From NCBI GenBank assembly GCA_902786345.1, contig CADACB010000023.1:1-45292 (forward strand): DNA of 45,292 bases, written 5' to 3'. The translations under genes and the position numbers were made by a program. Positions within the stretch are counted from its first letter, which is position 1, and the number at the start of each line of letters is the position of its first letter. Below are positions 8,901 to 17,308 of the stretch, piece by piece. The notes beneath the pieces are model-generated. The model was not told the origin of the DNA. It saw only the letters and a program-made list of their open reading frames with translations, and ran no database searches. The stretch is from an uncultured Ruminococcus sp. Lineage in GTDB: Bacteria; Bacillota; Clostridia; Oscillospirales; Acutalibacteraceae.

Positions 8901-9993
8901 GTGCCCTGTTGATAAGTAATTTGCTTAATTCCGGAATATTAAAATACTTTACTTTATTTGCAAGCTCTTCAACAGATGCCTTTGTAGCTGTTTTTTTCAA
9001 AGTATTTTTTGTATAATCAGATTCATTATACAAATTATCTATTTCTTTAATTATAGAATCATATTGTGCTTTGACTTTCGCAGAATTTTCGGAAATCATT
9101 GAATTAAGAGCTTTTACATCGCTATCAATATTTGACTGTGATGTTCCTCCCTTATACGCCTTATTATAGTCATAAATCGACTTTGTTAAAATTCCTCTGA
9201 TTTTATTGTTAACATACAAATGCTCTTTTGCTTTGATTATAGCGTCATAAAGCTTTGTTGTGTCGTTTGGTATACCAACATCAACAACCTGCTTGTAAAA
9301 ATACATAAAACGACCTGAATCAGTCAATTTATCGGAATGATTATGTACGGTAAACCAATCCGATTTATACATACTCAAATCTCTGAGTGTTCCCTCGGAA
9401 TCTGTAGCACTTATAATGAAAGCATTATCACTTGTTTTTTCATAATAGTCCTTTTTATTTTTATCAGTTTTCTTTACCTGTCCACGATTAATACTTACAG
9501 AAGAGTAATCCTTTATATCCTTAGATTTTTTAAGGTATCCATATTTATAAATATAAACATATTTGTTATCTTTATCTTTTATATAATATTTTCCCCCCGG
9601 CGCATTATCAAGTGTATATACACAATCAGGAGTAATATCTTTTGCTAATATTGTTTTTGAATCGTCACTGAATTGAGTTTTAAACGTTTCTATAGAGCCT
9701 GTACTTGACTTTAATCCCTGCATTACAGTAGCAGTCTCAGCATTTACGATCAGATATTTACCCGGCTTCAACACCTCATCCTCACAAAGAACATACTTGT
9801 ATGAAACTTTATTCACGGGTGCAGGAAGAGCCTCTATATCCTTAAGGATATTATCATCATAAGATACTGAACTTGATGCAGAGGTCTTTGCTGTAGTTGC
9901 AGATGCTGCACTTACAGAAATGAAGGATGTTGAACCAATTACTGTACTTGCAAGTATAACAGCAAGTAATCTTTTTAACGAACCTGAAACCAT
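5986..9993 (-). CDS. Secreted M60 (enhancin-like) peptidase with two dockerins
   Basis: A 1335-residue exported metallopeptidase. A signal peptide covers about 1-30. A helical region spans about 245-370. The M60/enhancin-like catalytic domain lies about 390-780, with the zinc motif HEYGH at 643-647 and the third ligand E658 in GEVTNN. An Ig-like domain lies about 925-1024, and an internal dockerin at 1026-1090 (loops DVIGDGTINVAD and DVDYDGAVTKAD). A beta-rich stretch and a second Ig-like domain (about 1188-1275) follow, then a canonical type I dockerin at 1276-1335 (DVNGDGRLSVSD and DFNGDGRITVSD). M60 enzymes cleave mucin-type glycoproteins. Dockerins bind cohesins, so the enzyme is probably displayed on a scaffold encoded elsewhere. 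The start has AAAGGAAG upstream and a consensus promoter 46 bp away. Monocistronic. Confidence 0.92.
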   Translation of the reverse strand: MVSGSLKRLLAVILASTVIGSTSFISVSAASATTAKTSASSSVSYDDNILKDIEALPAPVNKVSYKYVLCEDEVLKPGKYLIVNAETATVMQGLKSSTGSIETFKTQFSDDSKTILAKDITPDCVYTLDNAPGGKYYIKDKDNKYVYIYKYGYLKKSKDIKDYSSVSINRGQVKKTDKNKKDYYEKTSDNAFIISATDSEGTLRDLSMYKSDWFTVHNHSDKLTDSGRFMYFYKQVVDVGIPNDTTKLYDAIIKAKEHLYVNNKIRGILTKSIYDYNKAYKGGTSQSNIDSDVKALNSMISENSAKVKAQYDSIIKEIDNLYNESDYTKNTLKKTATKASVEELANKVKYFNIPELSKLLINRAQKLINNQSKKVTSREFILERKGDLKKYAETELEVAYLGTNKVVTGIWASPYKTLYVYVDADKSEANLPELYITQNVSYDSSYRVKLNAGLNRVEVPLLKSLRNTDDYEQGGAVYLLNPYTAEQQKKQVKVYIDGGDQFPVYKKGQSSKTFLKNLNDYAAHLDKNEEGYHNIVELCSNHSIMTFEIKHNKKNDSDKNFLETVNTNGFDFSKAMDKWDQFSKKLYEFNGMSYKEYKDMKIQVRAKNLSAGVGASATNEVINIYAHDETKVLTGDYNWGIPHEYGHCLDNPERTYGEVTNNMWSMKNVLDNGLDDYYVAVKKLNDKNHHYDINQIAVNTKTNFWQGRDGSNYFWTLFIFWDLEVYHNGYWTTFNNMYRDDSCGNKTVDDLFEAAEKNAETDDEKDILKREKMAVYSAAATKTDLTKYFVRYGFISDKPSETYTKSMKALKLPELNKKIWYYNTRTYEDIKNSSRNDNKSVSGTFSFNMDTNNTLYFNLSGNYPSAHLGYEIVKDGKIIGFTWDSSFKLDKSVTSGDIKVNAYDRMLNVYATKTIKYTTLKSAKKPRASIRVSPAGTDFITYNNTTLGSTVTVWASASNGVGNYTYKFEAINKTKNNKTTLIKGFSSDSSVDWKPSVYGEYTVKVTVKDKNGNTGTSTFSFTFKPKLGDVIGDGTINVADASAIEKYLAKKATLDKYQIAAADVDYDGAVTKADATHIREYSVKLITKFNGLSSYNVQLPAVAEDTVVYLKKSVSKDEFSAKVNIPESTTQWLKVTPVIDSQNMVKGIKIHNYLNQTNSDRKTTVTVKIEGGEYTLNVGQKKYVLDNKSTVNKTSITLGDTVTIKPNASADYGPCTYKITYSKKGVSGSTTLCDYTATPKTSFKPDSYGNYTVSVFAKDSKNRFKLKSFKITVNLKKGDVNGDGRLSVSDASYLQMALADMVTLDEFQNKAADFNGDGRITVSDVTALQMKLADM

Positions 9994-10038
9994 TGGAATC
10001 TTCCTTTCTTGAATTTTTTTATCGTTTTTGTTGTCGTA

Positions 10039-10067
10039 ATTATATTATATTTATTAGTTTATTTCAA
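10039..10067 (-). promoter_or_regulatory. Promoter of the M60 peptidase gene
   Basis: On the minus strand, TTGAAA at 10062-10067 and TATAAT at 10039-10044 with a 17-bp spacer. A second overlapping TATAAT lies five bases upstream. Confidence 0.75.
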
Positions 10068-10443
10068 TCCTTTTAGTTATATTTTCTCTTTTTTCTCTTT
10101 TTTAAATAAAAAGAGAATTTAAAAAAACAAAATTTAGTACAATCAATCAATACATTTCTTTTTTCATCTCATAAGGTGTGACTTATATATATATATAACA
10201 ACTACTTTTAACATAATGAATACCAAACTATATAAACAGCGTATAATAAAAGAGTATATATTTCACGTATAATTTGTGCTTAAAAAACACCCAAAATATA
10301 TAAATACACAGCCTTAACTGTAAGCTTCACTATATATTATAACATCAAATGTCATACTACAGTCTGTTTTACATTTTCTGTTCAGGTTTATATTAAACAA
10401 CAAACAAAATATCTCAGAACCCATATATAGTCAACAAGATTTA
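10068..10443. other. AT-rich intergenic region, no gene seen
   Basis: Between the M60 gene promoter and the end of hemW. Strongly AT-rich with a short TA alternation near 10185-10197. No ribosome-binding-site-led frame and no convincing terminator hairpin for hemW was found. Confidence 0.5.
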
Positions 10444-11538
10444 TCACGACAATATTTCTGCAATAAGCGAGTTTGATACTAAAAATCCCCTTGAGGTCAG
10501 CCTGATACTTGAATCGTCAGCATAAAGCAAGCCTGTACCATTGAATTTTTTTGCATTGGTGATGTATCTTTCAGGTATGCTGCTGCCGAAACGTGCCCTG
10601 TAGCCTGCATTTGTAATACCATCTGACAGCCGCAGTCCAAGCATAATATACTCCTCAGAACTTCCACCTTCTCCGTCAGGAGTGACCGTTCCGTCATAGA
10701 ATTTATCAAACGAACGCTCACAGTAAAAACGTTTGCCGTCAATAAAGGAATGTGCTGACGGTCCTATGCCGATATATTCCTCATCGTGCCAATATTTAAG
10801 ATTGTGACGGCTCTCATATCCGGGTAATGCAAAATTTGATATTTCATACTGACTAAAGCCGTTTTTCTCAAGCTGTTCACAAGCGTATAAATACATATCA
10901 GCCTGTTCATCCTCATCAACAAGGCTGAGGCTGTCACGCATATTATAATATGGCGTACCCTGTTCAATCTTTAAAATATATGCAGATATATGTTTTGCAC
11001 CGTTTGAAACACAGAATTCTATTGAACGTTTAAGGCTTTCCTTAGTCTGTGAAGGGGTAGCTATCATAAGATCAAGAGATATATTTTCAAAGCCTGAAGC
11101 CTTTGCCTCGGCAATACAGGCTGCGGCATCCGATATACTGTGAAGCCTGCCAAGCAGGGCAAGCTCATTATCATTTGCCGACTGTATTCCTAATGACAGT
11201 CTGTTAAAGCCGCATTTTCTAAGCTTATAAAAATCAATATCCTTTTTTTCCGGATTAACCTCAACCGTAACCTCGGCATTATCAAGACCAAAGCTGTCTT
11301 TAGCTGAATTATATATCCTGCATAAACGTTCTGCACCCAGAAGTCCCGGTGTTCCTCCTCCAAAATAGAGGGTATCAGCTTCACGCTTAAGCTGTCTGCC
11401 ATATTCATATATTCTACTGCAAATTGCGTCCGTATATTTTCCGAATGCTTTATCGTCAGCCGCAGCAGAATAGAAATCGCAATAAGGACACTTTTTTTTA
11501 CAGAATGGTATATGTATGTAAGCTCCGATCTTATTCAT
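10444..11538 (-). CDS. hemW: Radical SAM heme chaperone HemW
   Basis: A 364-residue radical SAM protein. C13, C17 and C20 in PFCKKKCPYC form the CxxxCxxC site for the [4Fe-4S] cluster, followed by DFYS. The YFGGGTPGLL motif and a C-terminal HemW domain (about 290-360) are present. The family was long annotated as oxygen-independent coproporphyrinogen III oxidase, but members of this length without the extra N-terminal Cys act as heme chaperones (HemW), so the older name should not be transferred. The ATG has CGGAGA upstream. Last gene of a run with the small membrane protein and Nudix genes, starting 12 bp after the membrane protein. Confidence 0.9.
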   Translation of the reverse strand: MNKIGAYIHIPFCKKKCPYCDFYSAAADDKAFGKYTDAICSRIYEYGRQLKREADTLYFGGGTPGLLGAERLCRIYNSAKDSFGLDNAEVTVEVNPEKKDIDFYKLRKCGFNRLSLGIQSANDNELALLGRLHSISDAAACIAEAKASGFENISLDLMIATPSQTKESLKRSIEFCVSNGAKHISAYILKIEQGTPYYNMRDSLSLVDEDEQADMYLYACEQLEKNGFSQYEISNFALPGYESRHNLKYWHDEEYIGIGPSAHSFIDGKRFYCERSFDKFYDGTVTPDGEGGSSEEYIMLGLRLSDGITNAGYRARFGSSIPERYITNAKKFNGTGLLYADDSSIRLTSRGFLVSNSLIAEILS

Positions 11539-11550
11539 ATTGATCTCCGT

Positions 11551-11898
11551 TTATTTTTTTGAATCCTTTCTGAGGATAAGCAATATTTCAAAAAACAATG
11601 AAGCAAGCGAAAATACTATAAGCCCTATATCTATCGTCATAAACGTCCGGAAGGACGTTGCAAGCTCCTCATAGTCAGGTGCTTCATTCATAGTCAGAAA
11701 GCACACGAAGCTGTTGGGGGGCTTTGTACCCAGTGCGGATATTGAATTGTCTATCACAAATGTGAACACAACAAAGCATATCAGAATCAAAATTACAGTT
11801 CCCGTTATAACAGGTTTTTTTGGTTTATTTATTATACATACAGCGATAACTGCAAGCAGCAATGCAGCGGCTGTTATTATTATTATCGGATTGATCAT
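11551..11898 (-). CDS. Small three-helix membrane protein, unknown
   Basis: A 115-residue protein with three hydrophobic segments (roughly residues 4-22, 30-50 and 84-108) and a polar loop (GTKPPNSFVCFLTMNEAPDYEELA) between helices 2 and 3. No family was recognised. The frame is open from a TTG at 11910, but the GGAGAAGG at about 11900-11907 serves the ATG at 11898. It is squeezed between the Nudix gene (12 bp) and hemW (12 bp), so it is surely co-transcribed. Nothing in it suggests a link to either neighbour's chemistry. Confidence 0.75.
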   Translation of the reverse strand: MINPIIIITAAALLLAVIAVCIINKPKKPVITGTVILILICFVVFTFVIDNSISALGTKPPNSFVCFLTMNEAPDYEELATSFRTFMTIDIGLIVFSLASLFFEILLILRKDSKK

Positions 11899-11910
11899 AG
11901 CCTTCTCCAA

Positions 11911-12459
11911 TCAGTTCCCCTTGAATTTATTAAGAAGCATTGCAGTTTTCAACACAGCTGTCTGTGTTTTTGCATCGGGAAGCTCTCCGTTGAGCACCAT
12001 TTCAACAGCCTTTGCAACAGGTATTTTCAGAAAATCAATGAATTCGTCTTCATCAGGACACTGATTCTCATAATGATCCACCTTACAAAAATACATATGG
12101 ATTATCTCACCGCAATAGCCCGGACTTGGATAAAGCTTGCCAAGAGTCATATACTCCCTGCCTATAGCGCCAGTTTCCTCAAGCAGCTCACGTTTTCCGT
12201 TTTCAAGCGGAGTCTGACCCTTTTCAAGCTTGCCGGCAGGCAGCTCAAGAAGCACCTCTTTATACGGATAGCGGAACTGTCTTACAAACAGCAGCTCATC
12301 ATTTTCCGTAAGAGCCGCAACACAAACTCCTCCCGGATGTCCCACAACCTCACGCATTGCAGTTTTTCCGTTTTCAAGCTCAACTTCATCGTGTGTAACG
12401 TGTATGACTTTACCGTCAAATATTTCTTTTGAATTGACCGTTTTTTCAAAGTGCTTCAT
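11911..12459 (-). CDS. Nudix hydrolase, probable ADP-ribose pyrophosphatase
   Basis: A 182-residue Nudix enzyme of the ADP-ribose pyrophosphatase type, which splits ADP-ribose to AMP and ribose 5-phosphate. The Nudix box lies at 76-98 and keeps the catalytic RELLEETG (90-97), with E94 and E95 as metal ligands. The early conserved Glu of the box is Gln at 82. The segment LPAGKLEKGQTPLENG and the downstream 'YPSPGYCGEIIHMY' (about 109-122) are typical of the ADP-ribose subgroup. The start has AAGGAGAGA at a good spacing. First gene of a three-gene unit with the small membrane protein and hemW. Confidence 0.88.
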   Translation of the reverse strand: MKHFEKTVNSKEIFDGKVIHVTHDEVELENGKTAMREVVGHPGGVCVAALTENDELLFVRQFRYPYKEVLLELPAGKLEKGQTPLENGKRELLEETGAIGREYMTLGKLYPSPGYCGEIIHMYFCKVDHYENQCPDEDEFIDFLKIPVAKAVEMVLNGELPDAKTQTAVLKTAMLLNKFKGN

Positions 12460-12540
12460 ACCTTGATCTCTCCTTAAGTATTATCAGCAATCAAATCATA
12501 GCTTCAATTATTAATTTTTAAACCTGTCATATGTCTTAAA

Positions 12541-13131
12541 TCAGGCTTCTCTTATAAACTCAAAGTTCTGAACAATGTATATAACTCCTGAAATCAGAGT
12601 AAATAGTACGCTTATCCACAAAAATACATCTCCGATCACTCCGAAGGCAGATGAAAGCTTATCTGCATTTTCAAACGTTATAACGCCAAGCGTATTCAGC
12701 TCCAGTACATATTGCAGCATCATTACAACTAACACTGCAACTATCTGACTTATGGTTTTTATTTTTCCCCAGCTGTTTGCGGCAACCACCTTGCCCTTGC
12801 TTACAGCCGACAGTCTAACGGAAGTAACAGCAAATTCCCGCGTCACAACAATTATAAGTACAACAGCATTTGTCAGTCCAAGCTGTATAAAACAGGCAAG
12901 CGCCGAAAGAATCATAACTTTATCAGCCAACGGATCGGCAAATTTTCCGAAATCCGTTATAAGATTTTTCTTTCTGGCAATTTTACCGTCAAGATGATCT
13001 GTATATGCCGCAGCCGCAAATATGATAAGTGCTGTAAGATAATGGTGCGGTATTGACGGCATCAGTAAAAAAAACACATAAAACGGCACTAATATGAGCC
13101 TCAGCAGCGTCAGTTTATTTGGTGTATTCAT
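12541..13131 (-). CDS. pgsA: Phosphatidylglycerophosphate synthase PgsA
   Basis: A 196-residue integral membrane enzyme that joins CDP-diacylglycerol and glycerol 3-phosphate, the first step to phosphatidylglycerol. The CDP-alcohol phosphotransferase signature is complete: D45-x2-D48-G49-x2-A52-R53-x8-G62-x3-D66-x3-D70. Several hydrophobic helices surround it. The ATG at 13131 is preferred over the TTG one codon upstream. It lies about 100 bp downstream of rimO in the same direction, as in many Clostridia (recA-recX-rimO-pgsA region). Confidence 0.92.
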   Translation of the reverse strand: MNTPNKLTLLRLILVPFYVFFLLMPSIPHHYLTALIIFAAAAYTDHLDGKIARKKNLITDFGKFADPLADKVMILSALACFIQLGLTNAVVLIIVVTREFAVTSVRLSAVSKGKVVAANSWGKIKTISQIVAVLVVMMLQYVLELNTLGVITFENADKLSSAFGVIGDVFLWISVLFTLISGVIYIVQNFEFIREA

Positions 13132-13234
13132 CAAGCTTTATCCTTTCACTTTTGTTTTATGACGGACTACAGAAGCTTAAACCTTATAATGTAGTCCTGA
13201 AAGTAAGCAAAGAAGCTTTATTATGCATTATTTC

Positions 13235-14566
13235 TCACTCTCTGTAAAAGCCCATAAGATCACAGTCAAGAGTATCAGTTATTTCAACATTTATAATATC
13301 GCCGATTTTCGGTCTGCTGCCCTCAGCTGCAAAAAACACCTTTCCGTCAACCTCGGGGGCGTCAGCCTTACTTCTGCCAAAGAAGCACTCTGCATATCTG
13401 TCAAAGCCCTCGCATATTACTTTTATCGTTTTTCCGATCTGTTTAACAGCATTTTCTGCCATAATAACCTGCTGCTGCTCCATAATTATTTCCTGACGGT
13501 GCTTTTTTGTCTGCTCGTCAAGCTGTTCTTTCATTCTTGCGGCAGGCGTATCCTCTTCTGCGGAATATGCAAAGCAGCCAAGACGATCAAATCTTATCTC
13601 ATTTACAAATTCCGAAAGCTGTGTAAAGTCTTCCTCTGTTTCCGAAGGAAATCCTGTCATAAGTGTTGTGCGTATTGTTATTCCGGGAATACGCTCCCTG
13701 AGCTTATTTATAAGTGAGGTAAGCGACTGCCTGTCGCCGTGGCGGTTCATAAGCTTAAGTATCCTGCCGCTGCAGTGCTGCAGCGGTATATCTATATATT
13801 TAAGTATTTTTTCTTCTCGTGCAAAAACATCTATAAGCTCATCCGACATTCTTTCCGGATAGCAATACAGCACCCTGATATGACAGACTGAGTCAAGTGC
13901 ACAAAGCTTTTCAAGCAGCTCAGGAAGAAGAGATCTTCCTGCAACGTCTTCACCATACCGGCTCGTATCCTGTGCAATAATTATAAGCTCCTTAACGCCT
14001 TTCTTTGAAAGCTCGTCTGCTTCTCTGAGAATGTCATCCATCGGGCGGCTGCGGAAGCAGCCTCTTATCATTGGTATAGCACAATATGTACATTTATTGT
14101 CACAGCCCTCTGCTATTTTAAGATAGGCATAATAAAACGGCGTGCTCCTTATTCGTCCGCCGCACAGTGCAAGGTCTGTCTTTTCGGGATAGCTTTCATA
14201 TTTCTTTCCTTCAAGAACCTTGTTTATAACTTCGGCGATCGTTGAATTTGCACCTATTCCTATTACAGCATCAACCTCATAAAGCTCCTTCATAACTTCA
14301 CTCTGATAACGCTCTGCAAGACATCCTGTTACTATTATCGCCTTTATTCTTCCCTCTTTTTTCAATGCAGCAAGCTCCAGTATTTCATCAATACTCTCCT
14401 GCTTGGCATCCTCAATAAAACCACACGTATTGACAATTGCAACATCACTCATTGCTGCATCGGCAACAAGCTCAAAGCCTGCTTCTCTCAGTGTGAAAAG
14501 CATCATTTCAGCATCTACTCTGTTTTTTGCACAGCCAAGACTTACCATTCCTACTCTTACCGGCAT
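13235..14566 (-). CDS. rimO: Ribosomal protein S12 methylthiotransferase RimO
   Basis: A 443-residue radical SAM methylthiotransferase that modifies the conserved aspartate of ribosomal protein S12. The N-terminal MTTase domain begins with VSLGCAKNRVDAE, and its three Cys (in SLGC, NTCG and TGCL) bind the auxiliary cluster. EGCDNKCTYC holds the radical SAM CxxxCxxC site. The C-terminal TRAM domain starts near 380. 'EDTPAARM' around residue 345 is a RimO rather than MiaB feature. The frame is open to an ATG overlapping the recX stop (14590), but AAAGGA at 14576-14581 fits the ATG at 14566. Co-directional with recX. Confidence 0.9.
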   Translation of the reverse strand: MPVRVGMVSLGCAKNRVDAEMMLFTLREAGFELVADAAMSDVAIVNTCGFIEDAKQESIDEILELAALKKEGRIKAIIVTGCLAERYQSEVMKELYEVDAVIGIGANSTIAEVINKVLEGKKYESYPEKTDLALCGGRIRSTPFYYAYLKIAEGCDNKCTYCAIPMIRGCFRSRPMDDILREADELSKKGVKELIIIAQDTSRYGEDVAGRSLLPELLEKLCALDSVCHIRVLYCYPERMSDELIDVFAREEKILKYIDIPLQHCSGRILKLMNRHGDRQSLTSLINKLRERIPGITIRTTLMTGFPSETEEDFTQLSEFVNEIRFDRLGCFAYSAEEDTPAARMKEQLDEQTKKHRQEIIMEQQQVIMAENAVKQIGKTIKVICEGFDRYAECFFGRSKADAPEVDGKVFFAAEGSRPKIGDIINVEITDTLDCDLMGFYRE

Positions 14567-14586
14567 TTTTATCATTCCTTTCGGGA

Positions 14587-15195
14587 TCATTCATCATATA
14601 TATATTCACTCATAGCTTCTTTTATATCCGACCATCTGTATCCCATTGCCTTAAGTGAATTTACTGTTCTTGCACGATCCTTTTCATTTGAAAGCCTGCG
14701 TGCAAACTTTGTTTCAAGCAGATCCCTGATCTGCTCTGTGGGATCAGGCTCAAGCTCACTGAGTATCTCCTCGGCTGTATTACGGTCAATTCCTTTTTTA
14801 AACAGCTCAAAGGCAGCTCTTTCCACGGAAAATTTTTTCCGCAGAATGAGCTGCTCTGCATACTCTCTTGCATATTTTTCATCATCTATAAGTCCAAGCT
14901 CCTCAAGCCGCTCTATGGCAAGCTCTGAGGCATTTTCTCCATAGAGAGGTATAAGCTTGTCAGAGATCTCCTTACGCGTCCGGCTTCGGTATTCTATAAG
15001 ACAAAGTGCCTTTTCCTTGGCACGATTCACCTTTGAAGCTTCAAGAAGCTCATAAAGCTCTTCATCGCTTATCTCTGAACCGGTCTTAAAGCCTTGTGAC
15101 GCAAGTGTGAGGGTGTCTACACTGACGGCATATTCACCGTCAATGTATAACGCAGTCATACCCTTTCTGCGTTCCTCAGCCGCTGTTATCAGCAT
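14587..15195 (-). CDS. recX: Regulatory protein RecX
   Basis: A 202-residue, mostly helical, charged protein of the RecX family, which modulates RecA filaments. The N-terminal region, the 'Y(R/L)xRTRKEISDKL' segment (about 69-82) and 'GLIDDEKYAREYAEQLILRKKFS' (about 100-122) are typical. It starts 4 bp after the recA stop with a GGTGGA site inside the recA end, so translation is probably coupled. The recA-recX pairing supports the call. Confidence 0.9.
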   Translation of the reverse strand: MLITAAEERRKGMTALYIDGEYAVSVDTLTLASQGFKTGSEISDEELYELLEASKVNRAKEKALCLIEYRSRTRKEISDKLIPLYGENASELAIERLEELGLIDDEKYAREYAEQLILRKKFSVERAAFELFKKGIDRNTAEEILSELEPDPTEQIRDLLETKFARRLSNEKDRARTVNSLKAMGYRWSDIKEAMSEYIYDE

Positions 15196-15199
15196 TATA

Positions 15200-16348
15200 T
15201 CATTCCACCATTATATCAATATCTGTATCAGACGTGCGTGACTGTTCAGGCCGCTGAAGCTCTCCTACAGTATCCTCTCTTTCCTGTTCAACAGGTGTTG
15301 TTTCGGGCTTGATTTCTGTCTTTGTTGTCTTCGCCTTTGTCTTTGACGACTTTACAAAGGTAAGCTTATCCTTATTAGCCATAAGCTCCTCTTCAACCTT
15401 CTGTGCTACCTCAGGATTATCCTTAAGATACTGCTTTGCATTATCTCGTCCCTGGGCAATACGGTTGCCGTCATACGAGAACCACGCTCCGCTCTTCTTA
15501 ATTATATCTATGCTCACCGCAAGATCAAGCAGTTCGCCTATTCTTGATATTCCCTGACCGTACATTATATCGAACTCTGCTTCACGAAAGGGCGGTGCTA
15601 TCTTATTCTTTACAACCTTTGCCCTTGTTCTTGAACCGACAACCTCGCCGCCAACCTTAATGGATTCTATCTTTCTTATATCAAGACGAACAGATGAATA
15701 AAACTTCAAGGCTCTGCCGCCCGGAGTTGTTTCGGGGTTTCCGAAAAGTATTCCAACCTTTTCACGAAGCTGATTGATGAATATTGCAACACAATTCAGC
15801 TTTGAAATTGATCCTGCAAGCTTTCTGAGTGCCTGTGACATCAGTCTTGCCTGAAGTCCTACGTGAGAAGCACCCATATCGCCTTCGATCTCGGCTTTCG
15901 GGGCAAGTGCGGCAACAGAGTCTACTACAATAACATCTATTGCGCCAGAACGTACAAGTGCTTCGGTAATCTCAAGTGCATCCTCACCTGTATCGGGCTG
16001 TGATACAAGAAGTGAATCAATATCAACACCAAGTGCCTTTGCATAAACCGGATCAAGAGCGTGTTCAACGTCTATGAATGCAGCAATACCGCCGTTTTTC
16101 TGACCCTCTGCAATACAGTGGAGCGCAAGCGTTGTCTTACCCGAAGATTCCGGACCGTATATTTCGGTGATTCTTCCTCTTGGAAGTCCGCCAATGCCGA
16201 GAGCCATATCCAGAGAAAGCGAGCCTGTTGGTATTGCATCCACCTGCATTGCCGCATTTTGTCCAAGACGCATTACAGCACCCTTTCCGAATTGCTTTTC
16301 TATCTGATTCAATGCTGTTTCAAGTGCCTTTTGTTTATCAAATGCCAT
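15200..16348 (-). CDS. recA: Recombinase RecA
   Basis: A 382-residue RecA, the ATP-dependent strand-exchange protein that also triggers LexA self-cleavage. The Walker A motif GPESSGKTT is near residue 66. '[28 protein letters not shown]' covers loop 2, and the C-terminal tail is long and acidic with Thr/Lys-rich and Glu/Asp-rich stretches (about 340-382). AAAGGATAGA precedes the ATG. Promoter at 16401-16429 and a possible SOS box further upstream. recX follows directly. Confidence 0.97.
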   Translation of the reverse strand: MAFDKQKALETALNQIEKQFGKGAVMRLGQNAAMQVDAIPTGSLSLDMALGIGGLPRGRITEIYGPESSGKTTLALHCIAEGQKNGGIAAFIDVEHALDPVYAKALGVDIDSLLVSQPDTGEDALEITEALVRSGAIDVIVVDSVAALAPKAEIEGDMGASHVGLQARLMSQALRKLAGSISKLNCVAIFINQLREKVGILFGNPETTPGGRALKFYSSVRLDIRKIESIKVGGEVVGSRTRAKVVKNKIAPPFREAEFDIMYGQGISRIGELLDLAVSIDIIKKSGAWFSYDGNRIAQGRDNAKQYLKDNPEVAQKVEEELMANKDKLTFVKSSKTKAKTTKTEIKPETTPVEQEREDTVGELQRPEQSRTSDTDIDIMVE

Positions 16349-16400
16349 TTATACTCTATCCTTTCAAGCCTTATTTTCGGAAATTTCCTTTGCTGATATG

Positions 16401-16429
16401 ATTATACAGGATTTTACCGAAAAAAGCAA
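16401..16429 (-). promoter_or_regulatory. Promoter of recA
   Basis: On the minus strand, TTGCTT at 16424-16429 and a perfect TATAAT at 16401-16406 with a 17-bp spacer, about 50 bp before the recA ATG. Confidence 0.7.
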
Positions 16430-16447
16430 TATTACGAAACGTTTTTT

Positions 16448-16461
16448 AGAACATTTATTCT
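16448..16461 (-). promoter_or_regulatory. Possible LexA (SOS) box upstream of recA
   Basis: Read on the minus strand, AGAATAAATGTTCT is a near-palindrome that fits the Gram-positive pattern GAAC-RNRY-GTTC with one mismatch. It overlaps the end of prmC and lies 18 bp upstream of the recA -35 box. LexA sites usually overlap the promoter, so this is tentative. Confidence 0.3.
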
Positions 16462-17308
16462 ATATTTTAGTACCAAAAATTACCCTGTCAAGTTCCTGTA
16501 TATCCTTTATAATTTTAATATCTGCTATACCATTATCTTCAAGCATCTTTTTTACTGCATCAGTTTGTCCTTCGCCTATTTCAAGTGTTATAACACCGCC
16601 GCTTCTCAGCTTCTTAGTCCAGCGCTGTGCAATACACCTGTAAAAATCAAGTCCGTCAACTCCGCCGTCAAGTGCACTTAGCGGCTCATACTGCACCTCT
16701 CTTTGAAGTGTGGGTATGACTAATCTCTCTACATAAGGCGGATTTGAAACTATTGCGTCAAGGCTGCCGTCAGCAAAGTCACAATAAGACTTGAATATAT
16801 CGCCTTTGACAGCTCTCACATTCTTACATTCATTAAGACTTATATTTCTTTCAAGAAATTCATATGCCTTATCCTCAAGCTCCAGTGCTTTTATATCTGC
16901 ATCAGGCAGCATTTTTCCGAGCGTAACAGCAATAATTCCACTTCCCGAACAAAGGTCTGCCGCCCTTGGAGCTTTCATTGAACGCATTGCTTCATAGCAG
17001 GTTCTTACTGCAACCTCAGTATCATCACGCGGAATCAGCACTCCATCGCCAACATAAAAATCTCTGCCCATAAAGCTCCAGAGTCCTGAAAGATATTGCA
17101 GCGGATAACCCTCTGCACGTTTTTTTACAGCGTCAACAAAGGCTTTTTCGCTTTCGGGTTCAGGCGACTGTGCTCCCCTTTCAGAAAGTCTTATCCTATC
17201 AAGTGAAAAAAAAACTTCAATCAGACACCGGGCTTCATATACAGAAGATTCATTTCCTGCCTGTTTAAGCGTATTTCTTGCATATGCATAAAGCTCACTG
17301 TATGTCAT
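16460..17308 (-). CDS. prmC: Release factor glutamine methyltransferase PrmC
   Basis: A 282-residue SAM-dependent methyltransferase that N5-methylates the Gln of the GGQ motif in release factors. It has an N-terminal helical domain, LIPRDDTE at 91-98, the SAM-binding DLCSGSG at 118-124, and the catalytic N189-P190-P191-Y192. The ATG overlaps the stop of the DUF1385 gene (ATGA), so the two are translationally coupled. In many Firmicutes DUF1385, prmC and prfA lie together; prfA is not seen here. Confidence 0.93.
   Translation of the reverse strand: MTYSELYAYARNTLKQAGNESSVYEARCLIEVFFSLDRIRLSERGAQSPEPESEKAFVDAVKKRAEGYPLQYLSGLWSFMGRDFYVGDGVLIPRDDTEVAVRTCYEAMRSMKAPRAADLCSGSGIIAVTLGKMLPDADIKALELEDKAYEFLERNISLNECKNVRAVKGDIFKSYCDFADGSLDAIVSNPPYVERLVIPTLQREVQYEPLSALDGGVDGLDFYRCIAQRWTKKLRSGGVITLEIGEGQTDAVKKMLEDNGIADIKIIKDIQELDRVIFGTKI

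Noticed and set aside
10444-11538. Oxygen-independent coproporphyrinogen III oxidase (HemN)
   Set aside because: Length and the CxxxCxxC context fit HemW, and no other heme synthesis gene is nearby.
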